A stretch of 36,130 nucleotides of DNA from Candidatus Parvarchaeota archaeon (GTDB lineage: Archaea > Nanobdellota > Nanobdellia > Parvarchaeales > Parvarchaeaceae): the NCBI GenBank assembly GCA_023380615.1, contig JAMCRO010000032.1, positions 1-36,130 on the forward strand, given 5' to 3'. How positions within the stretch are numbered: position 1 is the stretch's first letter; every line of letters begins with the position of its first letter. Below the pieces are notes generated by a model. It did not search any database, was not told the origin of the DNA, and saw only the letters and a list, made by a program, of their open reading frames with translations. A program made the translations under genes and the position numbers. Positions 9,978-18,402 of this stretch are shown here, piece after piece.

Positions 9978-10508
9978 TTAAGTGAATATTTTATACTTAT
10001 CCTTGTTTTCAAGTTCCTCTTCGATTCTTGCTTCTATGCTTTTTGCTATGCCCGATGTAAAGCCCACTCTTTCATCAAAATCGCTGTAGGATTTGAACTC
10101 TCCCTTATTCCTTTCTTCTATGATCTTTTGAACCATTTTTTTACCTGCACCGGGTATAAGCGCCAAAGAATGCAGCCTTACATTTATTGGCCCAAGCCTG
10201 TTTATTATAGACATGTAATTTGTTTCATTTTGACTTACAATCTCATGTACCTTATCCGTGAGCATTTGAAGGCCGTTACCGTTTAGCTTATCCGGGGTTA
10301 TCCTCTGAATTATGTGGTGTACCTCATCTCTTTTGTTTTCTCCTATATAGACCTTCATTCCAGGCTCAACCTTAACGTCTTTTTTAAGGGCTACAAGCAA
10401 AAGACCGAGTGAATCTGTAAGAACTATTGCAGTGGCCTTCCTGTCCTTTGAGTCCTGAAGGCCGAAAGGAAGGTATTCTAAAACATAAGCGTATTCGTCT
10501 TTTCCCAT
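9978..10508 (-). CDS. DUF655 family protein (HhH-containing, RNA-binding-like)
   Basis: Typical DUF655 sequence: KVYIGENKRDEVHHIIQRI, LALIPGAGKKMVQKIIEERNKGEFKSYSDFDERVG. Confidence 0.88.
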   Translation of the reverse strand: MGKDEYAYVLEYLPFGLQDSKDRKATAIVLTDSLGLLLVALKKDVKVEPGMKVYIGENKRDEVHHIIQRITPDKLNGNGLQMLTDKVHEIVSQNETNYMSIINRLGPINVRLHSLALIPGAGKKMVQKIIEERNKGEFKSYSDFDERVGFTSGIAKSIEARIEEELENKDKYKIFT

Positions 10509-10530
10509 AGTATTAAGGATTATTTCAAAG

Positions 10531-10854
10531 TTATAAATGCTTTTTTAGCACTGTTAGAATGGCTTTTAGATCCTCTTCCTTTACATTCAGCTTTAAAGGT
10601 GAGATAATTGCCCTTATTTGATCAATAGAAGATGGGGAAACGTCGATTATCATCCTCAAATAATCATCTCTTACATTAAGATTTAAAGCGGAAAGCTCTT
10701 CAAATACGCCGTCAAAATTGTCTATCTTTATGTTCTTCTGCGTGTGGTCCAGTAGTTTTTTGCCTATTTCGGAGCCTTTATCCACAAAATCAAGGTATTT
10801 CTCCTTTACTTCAGTTTCACTTAAAAACTTCTCATCGATTATTTGGTATTCCAT
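10531..10854 (-). CDS. rpoF: DNA-directed RNA polymerase subunit F (Rpb4)
   Basis: 107 aa Rpb4-like; sits in the archaeal L21e-rpoF-DUF655 order. Confidence 0.85.
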   Translation of the reverse strand: MEYQIIDEKFLSETEVKEKYLDFVDKGSEIGKKLLDHTQKNIKIDNFDGVFEELSALNLNVRDDYLRMIIDVSPSSIDQIRAIISPLKLNVKEEDLKAILTVLKKHL

Positions 10855-10855
10855 A

Positions 10856-11149
10856 TTAGAGTCTCTTCATATGAACTGGTAAAAGGTCTATCCTTTTAAG
10901 GCTTTTACCCTGCTGTTTTACTTCCACAGTATATGCTTTTCCCTTCTTCTCCACTATTCTGCCAACCGAGCCGAAAAAGCTTCTTTGTGGAAGGTTCCTC
11001 TGTACCCTTGAATCGGGATCTACTATGATTTTATCCCCTATTTCAAAAGACTGCAGGGCCTTTTTTATATCTACCTTCCCTCTTTCTTTTACATCAAGCT
11101 TAAGCCTTTTCCTTGAACGTTTGTGCAAACCATTTCCTGTTATTGACAT
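10856..11149 (-). CDS. rpl21e: 50S ribosomal protein L21e
   Basis: GNGLHKRSRKRLKLDVKERGKV...SFFGSVGRIVEKKGKAYTVEV. Confidence 0.93.
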   Translation of the reverse strand: MSITGNGLHKRSRKRLKLDVKERGKVDIKKALQSFEIGDKIIVDPDSRVQRNLPQRSFFGSVGRIVEKKGKAYTVEVKQQGKSLKRIDLLPVHMKRL

Positions 11150-11230
11150 AATTCTATTTTATAAAGCTCCTTAGTATTTATACTTTTTTAAACCCAAACA
11201 CGAGGATGCGGATTTGAACTAAAAGTAAAA

Positions 11231-11313
11231 TGCAGAGGGAGGGATTTGAACCCTCGAAGGCCTGAGCCATAAGGTCCTTAGCCTTACACGTTTGACCGCT
11301 TCGCTACCTCTGC
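11231..11313 (-). tRNA. tRNA-Leu with apparent anticodon AAG
   Basis: Class II tRNA: acceptor GCAGAGG/CCTCTGC, A73, anticodon stem TAAGG/CCTTA enclosing CTAAGGA, variable arm GGC-TCAG-GCC, T-arm GAGGG/CCCTC. Confidence 0.92.
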
Positions 11314-11411
11314 ATAAGAGTTTAAAATAAGCTTATAATAAAACATTTACTATCTGGCAACCTATTTATAATATAAAAATAGTTTTATACGTTTAAAACA
11401 ATTTTAAAAAT

Positions 11412-12572
11412 ATGGTATTGAACATAATAATAGAGATTCTGATAGTACTATCTGTATCAATAATAATGGGAGAGCTGTTTGAACAGCTTAAATTTCCATC
11501 GGTTGTTGGCTACCTTATAGCTGGCTTAGTTATAGGCCCTTTTGTTTTCAATTTCATACAGAACAATACCGAATTGCAGGCCCTTTCCTCTCTTTCTCTT
11601 TTCTTCATAATCTTTTTATTGGGAATAGAGATGAAAACCGAATCCGTTATAAAATACCTTAAGCCTTCCATTAAAATGTCAATTACCAGTTTCATTCTGC
11701 CATTACTTCTTTCAGTCCTGCTTTCCGTGGTTTTATTCCACTTCGGATTAAGACAGGACTTTATTGTTTCGCTGTCGATAGCAGTGCCTTCAATCTCGAT
11801 TATATCCGTTCTTGTAATGAGATACAGGCTTGCAAGGGACCCGAAAGGAATTACAATTATAGGCTCAGTTGTTATAACCGATGTAATAGCATTTCTGCTG
11901 CTTGGAATAGCCTACAAAAGTGCATTAAATGCAATATTGGTAGTAATCTACTTCATAATATTCCTTTTGATATTCCTGAACGTAGACAAGATACTCAACA
12001 GAGGAAGCGAGAAACTAAGAATGCGGCTTACAAAATCAAGAAAAATACTGAAAAGTGAGCACTTTGGATATGCCATGATAATAATTATAGGGCTTCTGAT
12101 TGGAGGAATATCTCAGCTCATAGGTGTAAACTACATAATAGGAGTTTTCTTTGCCGGCTTGATAATACATGAAGGGCTTATAGGAAGAACCTTATTCGGA
12201 AAGGTGAGAAGGACCATAAAAAGAATGAACGACGGATTTTTCATACCTCTTTTCTTCAGTATTGCAGGAATAGACGTTGCATCATTTCACTCTCTTGAAA
12301 GGTTCATCCCTGCAATAGTGGCTGTATCACTCGCGGTTATATCATTTTCAATAATACTGAACTACTATTCTTCCGGAAGAATCATGAAAATAAAGAAAAA
12401 GTCTTGGAAGGTAAAAACCAGCGCAATAATAAACGGAAGAGGGGCAGTAGGGATAGCAATTGCCACTGTCGCATTTGAAATAGGTGTAATAACAAACTCG
12501 GCTTATTCAATAGCAATACTGGCAACCATAATCATATCAATAGTGGCCACTTCGCTTCTACGCAATACTTGA
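11412..12572 (+). CDS. Cation:proton antiporter (CPA2/KefB-NapA-like)
   Basis: 386 aa, about 12 TM; EQLKFPSVVGYLIAGLVIGP and NGRGAVGIAIATVAFEIGVI. Confidence 0.88.
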   Translation: MVLNIIIEILIVLSVSIIMGELFEQLKFPSVVGYLIAGLVIGPFVFNFIQNNTELQALSSLSLFFIIFLLGIEMKTESVIKYLKPSIKMSITSFILPLLLSVLLSVVLFHFGLRQDFIVSLSIAVPSISIISVLVMRYRLARDPKGITIIGSVVITDVIAFLLLGIAYKSALNAILVVIYFIIFLLIFLNVDKILNRGSEKLRMRLTKSRKILKSEHFGYAMIIIIGLLIGGISQLIGVNYIIGVFFAGLIIHEGLIGRTLFGKVRRTIKRMNDGFFIPLFFSIAGIDVASFHSLERFIPAIVAVSLAVISFSIILNYYSSGRIMKIKKKSWKVKTSAIINGRGAVGIAIATVAFEIGVITNSAYSIAILATIIISIVATSLLRNT

Positions 12573-12591
12573 TACATACAAAATAAATAAT

Positions 12592-12665
12592 TGGGGTGGC
12601 TGGGATTTGAACCCAGGTCAACTAACCCCCGAAGCTAGCATCATACCAAGCTAGATCACCACCCC
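12592..12665 (-). tRNA. tRNA-Pro(CGG)
   Basis: Acceptor GGGGTGG/CCACCCC, anticodon loop TTCGGGG in stem CTAGC/GTTAG, T-arm CTGGG-TTCAAAT-CCCAG. Confidence 0.93.
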
Positions 12666-12690
12666 TTTACAAAATAATTACCATACAATT

Positions 12691-13701
12691 CTAATTAATC
12701 TTTTTGTATTGAGGATAAGTACTAATTTCCATTATTACACTATCGGTTTTAACGGCTACTCCTTTTTTAACGGTTTTTATTTCCTCTGTCGACAATACAG
12801 ATTTACCAAGTGCTATCAGTTCACCTTTCAGTGTCATTATCCCCACAACTTCATCCTTTTCGAAATTAGTAAGTTTAACTATACCTGGAACAGCGAGTGG
12901 AGAACCATGACAGATTGGATCTACTGCCGTATCTGAGATAAAGGCCTTCGGCAAGAAGTCTATTGCTGATTCTATGCTGCCAAGACATTTGTTTAACAGC
13001 CGGTCATCATTTTCCTTTTCATAAAAATAAACTGCATCCTCTAAATCTTGCAGAGTAACCAAGTTGTCTTTTTCTGACAGCGTTGAAACCTTTGTTCTTC
13101 TTAGCTCGGTCATGTGTGCACCAACTTTTAGCTCTTCCCCCATGTCATGTATTAGCTTTCTTATGTAAGTTCCGGATTCTACACCAACTTTAAAAAGGAC
13201 ATTCTTTCCGTCTATCTCTAATATCTCAGAATAGTATATTTCTCTCTGTCTATACTGCCTTTTAACATGAGATCTAACTGGAGGTAATTGCATTATTTTT
13301 CCTATGAATTTGTTAAACGTATCTCTAAGTAATTGCTCATCAACCTCGCTGTGCAGATGCATCAGAGCGATGTATTCCTTTCCTCCAAAAAGAAGCACTG
13401 GGAGAACCTTCGTAGCGTTGTTTATGGCCAGTGGCAAAAGACCGGTTACGTTGGGATTTCTTCAATCTTCTAAAGTCCCTGAGTAACCCATCTTCTTGGC
13501 ACCTAATTCTGCCATGAGTTTCTTTGCTATGTAGGCTGCGGTCTTAGACCTTATACCTGCTGGCTTGTCCAGAAGTACAAAACCGTAGTTTATCCTCTCC
13601 GTTATACTTCTGTCCTTTGGAGCTTTGCCGTATCTGCTGTCGGTTTCTTCCTCTCTCAAGGAAAAGATTTCATGCTTGAAATCCTCCAAAGGTAGTTTCA
13701 T
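12691..13701 (-). CDS. cbf5: tRNA/rRNA pseudouridine synthase Cbf5 (archaeal TruB/dyskerin), interrupted by a 12-nt intron; join(13701..13470, 13457..12691) on minus
   Basis: N-half LDKPAGIRSKTAAYIAKKLMAELGAKKMGYSGTL; C-half PNVTGLLPLAINNATK...GKEYIALMHLHSEV...VGVESGTYIRKLIHDMG...GAHMTELRRT plus PUA domain. Both halves share a frame; in-frame TGA lies inside the 12-nt insertion. ORF track extends to a TTG at 13722; first ATG is 13701. Confidence 0.92.
13458..13469 (-). other. Predicted 12-nt archaeal BHB-type mRNA intron (AAGAUUGAAGAA)
   Basis: Outer helix GGGA/UCCC (13479-13476 / 13456-13453), central 4-bp helix CUUU/GAAG (13475-13472 / 13463-13460), 3-nt bulges AGA and AAA; cuts AG^A and AA^A give GGG ACT TTA GAT CCC AAC = GTLDPN. 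Confidence 0.88.
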
Positions 13702-13812
13702 TTCATTTAATCGTAAATTCAAAGATTAAAACTTTGCTTTTTATGCCGCTAACCAATTTATTTTAAAATAAATGAAATTTAATATTCTTTAGTTAAAATT
13801 GCAAGGATATTA

Positions 13813-14373
13813 TCACTTATTCGTATTTTGCTGGTGCATTATGTAATCTGAGCAAATCTGCACAACGCTTTCTAAGTCTATATTTGAAGAGTCAATAACC
13901 AAATTGAACGGAGTAAAATCCTTGTCTATCTCTATCCCGTATATTTTTTTGTAGATATTTTTTGTAAGCAGGTCCTTCTGCTTCATATATTTCAAGGCTT
14001 CAGTAAAACTTATTTTATCGCGGATGCTCACTCTTTTTGCCCTGACTTTTTCATCTGCTTTTATGTATATTTTTATTGTTTCTTTGTCGTTTATCTTCCA
14101 GGAAGCTACCCAGCTATCAAGCACCACGTCCTTTTTTGTCTTTAAAAATGAAAGAATAAATGAATCAAGTCTTTTATCATACTGCGGATTCTTTAACCTG
14201 AATTTTACTGCCTCTATCCCCTTCTTTGATTCCCAGACCATAAAATCCTTCTTAGGCAGCAAATTTTTCAATTTAGAACTAGCAGAAAAATATTCAATTC
14301 CGAAGTTAAGGGCAAGGCTTGTAGCAACGCTTGATTTACCTGAAGCAGTCAGCCCTGAAACTATCACTTTCAT
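13813..14373 (-). CDS. cmk: Cytidylate kinase, archaeal type
   Basis: P-loop GLTASGKSSVA; overall archaeal Cmk pattern; next to cbf5 as in other archaea. Confidence 0.8.
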   Translation of the reverse strand: MKVIVSGLTASGKSSVATSLALNFGIEYFSASSKLKNLLPKKDFMVWESKKGIEAVKFRLKNPQYDKRLDSFILSFLKTKKDVVLDSWVASWKINDKETIKIYIKADEKVRAKRVSIRDKISFTEALKYMKQKDLLTKNIYKKIYGIEIDKDFTPFNLVIDSSNIDLESVVQICSDYIMHQQNTNK

Positions 14374-14375
14374 GA

Positions 14376-17300
14376 TTAATTAATGGGTGTATTATTTATA
14401 AGTTTACTATAGTTTGAAAACACTGCTGGCAGATAACTTAGATTATCGCAGTAATTCTGCGCTGAAGGCGAAACGGAACATTCTCCAGTAAGCATGTATT
14501 TACTAAGCTCAGTATAGTTTATCTGGTAAACATTTACAGTTGTAAGCACCTGGTTTTCTATGCTGAGCAAAGAATTTGCAGGCAGGTTATCCGTGTAAAG
14601 TAACTTGAAACCAGGTACGCTTTCATTGAGGAGATAAAGCTTATCAAACAATGTATCCATTGTTTCATTTGGAATATACAACAAAGCAGGGCCGTTACCG
14701 AACTCTGACATGTTTATTGGCAGCACTTCATATCCGCCAGGTGCCTGAGATATGCCACCAATGTGCAGATCAACTGAATTTGTAGCATTCAAAAGCATCA
14801 TGCCGCCAGGTATGCCGTTATTTGTCACTTCATTACAGCCTACACTGTAAACACAGTTATAATCCAAAGGCAGAGGATTAGAGAACTGCGCTGTAAGCTC
14901 GTTATATATTATACCATATGGATTGCCCATGCTTGTGATTACTCCGTTACTGCTCGCATTCAAAGGTATTAGAACCTCTACCAAAAGATCATTGTTTGCA
15001 TTGCCAGGCAAACCAGGGATTGTTGCATTTGAATACAATGGAGCTATCTGTCCATTTACATCTCCGAAGTCAAGCAGATACTTGTAACTTTCATTCCCTA
15101 TATTTTGGCTGTTTATAGTGACATTGGTCTCTGTCATCGGAGTAAACGATGTAGGCTCCAAAGCGATGGTTGAGATGGCGGAGAATTTCTCTACTTCACT
15201 GCCGCTTATTACTGCATAGGTCGGCTGATGAATATAGTGGAGATAAGTTGAATAAACGTATGGAGAGGTTGCCTCAAAGAAGTACTTCGCTATCATTGAC
15301 TGGTAACCATAAGCGTTGCTTCCGTCTGCTACAGCCGTTCTATTGGCTATCGCTTCCTCCCAGTAACCGTAATCCCACCATGAGATTATAGAGGTATTAA
15401 CAGGAGTATTCTGACTGATCCACTGAAGGGTGGGCCCCCAAAGCAGCAATCCGCTACCGCTTGACTGAGCAGTTTGATATGACAATGAAAGACTGGAATG
15501 AAGATCCGCTGCAACGAAAGCTATTGCTATTATGATTATGACTGCTGAAACAACTGCCATGTTCTTCGGGGAATTCTTAAAGAATCTATTTGTAAGGTCT
15601 ATTGAACCTCTGAAGAAATAAACTATTGCGAAAGGTATTATTATTGCAGCTCCTAATTCAGTAGGCTCCAGAAGCCTGCTTTCAACGTTTGAAAGTATAA
15701 CTGTTGCAACAAAGAAAAAGAAAGGTATTATGGCCATTAAGGAAAGCAAGCTAGCGTCTTCCTGCTTGTCAAATGCAAATTCCAGTATGAATATAACTAC
15801 AAGGGCCAAAGCGCCGTATTTGTAGTTGTTTACAGATGAATTCATAGTCCATATAACAATGAGCATTATCAATGAAATTAACGTAAGGAATAACACTAAG
15901 CTTAGCACTCTTTTTGATTCTATTTCATTTTTATGAAGGAATAGATAACCCAATGGTATGAAATCAAGAGCTATGAATATAAACAAAAATGAATAAGAGG
16001 TAGCATTATAGCTGAATGTTCCACCGTTAAGCATGAGTATAAACGGAACGCTTAACAAAAATGGTATGTACCAGTGCTTAAACCTTTTCAGTACGATATA
16101 AAGAAGGAACACCGCACCTGCACAGAATAAAAGGAAATTTATGCCCAATGGGCCTAAAAGGAAATTGAAGTCCTGCACTCTCTGAGTTAAATCCAATGGC
16201 GCATACTCCGCAATGGTCTGGCTTACTGGATTTACTATCCCCACCCCCAATGGATGAATAAATTCAGATTCCACGCTTGAAAGGGCATGCTTTAATGTAT
16301 TCAGGCCTGTAAGCGCAACCAATACAAACGAAAGGATTAAACTGTATATGACAATCGAAAATCCGTTGTTTATAAGAGGTATTTTTAGTTTATGCTTGTA
16401 TCTGTCGTATATCAACAGCTTAAACAGAACCAGTACGTAGGAAAACAGCATAGGATAATAAAGGGCGCTGTGTATAACATCCGAGAAAGTAAAAGTAACA
16501 AAACTTACTTTTATCGGGACCCAAATTGCAAACAGAATATACGCCAGCATGTCACCCTTTTTAGCATATCCGAGCAGAACGATTATTATGTAGATTATTG
16601 GTATCACAAGAATGAGGTACTCGCTGTATCCGCTTGCCGCCGTCGCTAGTCCGGTAGCTATTCCCGTCGCTAGCCCGTAAATCATTTTACTCCTAGTCCT
16701 TTTTGATTTTAGAGATTTTGCCAGGAAGAAAATTGCCAACAGGATAAACATAAAGCCGAGAGAGGTCTTCTGCGTAAAACCCGCAGTGGAACGGCTTAAG
16801 AAGGTAAGGAAAGCAGGCAGGATAAACGCACTTATACTTGCCACCCAATAATCTCCAAACAATTCCAACGCTATGAGGAAAAGAAGCAGAGCCGAAAAGA
16901 TGGCAAAGAATGCCGGCAGGAACATGAATGACGTCATAGGAACCGCACCTTTCACTATTGGATCGGTAAGTCTTGCCGAGTATGCTCCAAAGAAAGATAC
17001 CATAAGCTCATCCGTTCTGGAAGGCAGACCTATCGGTAGGTACTCCAGATAATTTACCGCGGGGACATTACCAGTTTTAAGAATATTCTGCATTTGTATG
17101 TAGAATGTATAAGGGTCCAAACCGGAAAGAGAACCGCCCATTCCCAAATAATTATTACCTATCAAAGGGGAGTTTGACTGCAGTGGATTCAGCAAAGCTG
17201 GGACGCTTGCCGTGTGCACGTACCAGCCGACAGTTACTGCAAGAATAAGAAGCAGGTAAAAAAGAACCTTCTTCTTTATGAGAATATTGTAAGCGGCATT

Positions 17301-17552
17301 GCCAAAACTTTTAAAACCTGACAAATTTAATTCTATCTCTACTTCGCTCACTTTTTTCTTAGAAACCTCTTCTTTTACGTGCTCTAGTTTTTCTGACTCT
17401 TTTTTCAGCAGGTTTATTTTCTCTTCCTCTTTTTTTAATTCTGCCTCATCTTTTTTGACCTGAACTTCCTCTTTTTTGATTTCCTGCTCTATCTTCCTTT
17501 CCTCTTTGGAAGCATCCTGCTCGATTCTTTTAAGTTCGTCATTTTCGGCCAT
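14376..17552 (-). CDS. aglB: Oligosaccharyltransferase catalytic subunit (STT3/AglB) with charged N-terminal extension
   Basis: 1058 aa, multi-TM; STT3 motif SWWDYGYWEEAIANRTAVADG. Confidence 0.93.
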   Translation of the reverse strand: MAENDELKRIEQDASKEERKIEQEIKKEEVQVKKDEAELKKEEEKINLLKKESEKLEHVKEEVSKKKVSEVEIELNLSGFKSFGNAAYNILIKKKVLFYLLLILAVTVGWYVHTASVPALLNPLQSNSPLIGNNYLGMGGSLSGLDPYTFYIQMQNILKTGNVPAVNYLEYLPIGLPSRTDELMVSFFGAYSARLTDPIVKGAVPMTSFMFLPAFFAIFSALLLFLIALELFGDYWVASISAFILPAFLTFLSRSTAGFTQKTSLGFMFILLAIFFLAKSLKSKRTRSKMIYGLATGIATGLATAASGYSEYLILVIPIIYIIIVLLGYAKKGDMLAYILFAIWVPIKVSFVTFTFSDVIHSALYYPMLFSYVLVLFKLLIYDRYKHKLKIPLINNGFSIVIYSLILSFVLVALTGLNTLKHALSSVESEFIHPLGVGIVNPVSQTIAEYAPLDLTQRVQDFNFLLGPLGINFLLFCAGAVFLLYIVLKRFKHWYIPFLLSVPFILMLNGGTFSYNATSYSFLFIFIALDFIPLGYLFLHKNEIESKRVLSLVLFLTLISLIMLIVIWTMNSSVNNYKYGALALVVIFILEFAFDKQEDASLLSLMAIIPFFFFVATVILSNVESRLLEPTELGAAIIIPFAIVYFFRGSIDLTNRFFKNSPKNMAVVSAVIIIIAIAFVAADLHSSLSLSYQTAQSSGSGLLLWGPTLQWISQNTPVNTSIISWWDYGYWEEAIANRTAVADGSNAYGYQSMIAKYFFEATSPYVYSTYLHYIHQPTYAVISGSEVEKFSAISTIALEPTSFTPMTETNVTINSQNIGNESYKYLLDFGDVNGQIAPLYSNATIPGLPGNANNDLLVEVLIPLNASSNGVITSMGNPYGIIYNELTAQFSNPLPLDYNCVYSVGCNEVTNNGIPGGMMLLNATNSVDLHIGGISQAPGGYEVLPINMSEFGNGPALLYIPNETMDTLFDKLYLLNESVPGFKLLYTDNLPANSLLSIENQVLTTVNVYQINYTELSKYMLTGECSVSPSAQNYCDNLSYLPAVFSNYSKLINNTPIN

Positions 17553-17599
17553 AATTCAAATATATAGAGAAATTACTACTGATTATTAAACCTTTCGAA

Positions 17600-18379
17600 T
17601 CAAAAATCCTGTGATTCTATGTCCCAAGAATCGTGCTTCCAAAGCAGAAATTCCGGCTTGTTCAAGAAAATAAAATGCTCTGGATGGGCGATATATTCAT
17701 CGTATATGCTTTTTGAATAGTCAAGGAAAGGCAGCTTCTCTGCTTCACTGTGTTTAAGGGTCGTTTCTTTGTATTTTTTGTTTACAACTATGTTTCCATT
17801 CCTTAGAAGGAAAAGAGCCCCGCCACTCATAGCCTGCACTGACTTGTAATCGGAATCAAACGTAGAATTCACAAGATTTGCTTCTATTAAAAGACCTTCT
17901 CCGACATTGATTGAGAAATGTCCATAATTTGGCGGCATTATGACCTTATCGCCTGCTTTTGCATGAACAAGTTCTAAATCAAAGCTGCCATCATCGTTCC
18001 TTTTTTGTAGGAGGTATACTGCTTCGCCGCTTATCACCTCATACAGCTCTGGATAAGCCAGCCCCTTTTCAACTAAGGGATGATAATGCCCAAGGGTCTT
18101 TGTAAACTCGCCACCTAAATCATAATTTTCAATAACGGTAACGTCATACCTTATGTGATGTGCCGAAAAAACGGTGGCGTTCTTTGCAACTCCTGCCGCC
18201 CTATACATTCTATATATTATGTCGTTCCTATTTTTGCTGTTTATGAATTCCCTGTTGAACAGTACGTCTTTCATCTCGCTTACCTTACGCACGGAAAAAG
18301 GCACTTCGCTGCCGTCTGCAAATAACTTTCTTTCTTTTTCGTCAAACTCTAAATCAACTGCTTTAACGTTAAGTTTCAT
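17600..18379 (-). CDS. pgi: Cupin-type glucose-6-phosphate isomerase-like protein
   Basis: TKTLGHYHP...PELYEVISGEAVYLLQ...KVIMPPNYGHFSINVG. Confidence 0.85.
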   Translation of the reverse strand: MKLNVKAVDLEFDEKERKLFADGSEVPFSVRKVSEMKDVLFNREFINSKNRNDIIYRMYRAAGVAKNATVFSAHHIRYDVTVIENYDLGGEFTKTLGHYHPLVEKGLAYPELYEVISGEAVYLLQKRNDDGSFDLELVHAKAGDKVIMPPNYGHFSINVGEGLLIEANLVNSTFDSDYKSVQAMSGGALFLLRNGNIVVNKKYKETTLKHSEAEKLPFLDYSKSIYDEYIAHPEHFIFLNKPEFLLWKHDSWDIESQDF

Positions 18380-18402
18380 GGTATTATAAATGCTTGCTAA
18401 GT

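Noticed and set aside
12691-13722. cbf5 as a frameshifted or dead pseudogene
   Set aside because: The halves are in the same frame, every conserved motif is intact on both sides, and removing exactly the BHB-defined 12 nt restores GTLDPN. A random indel would not place paired 3-nt bulges and a 4-bp helix at these sites.
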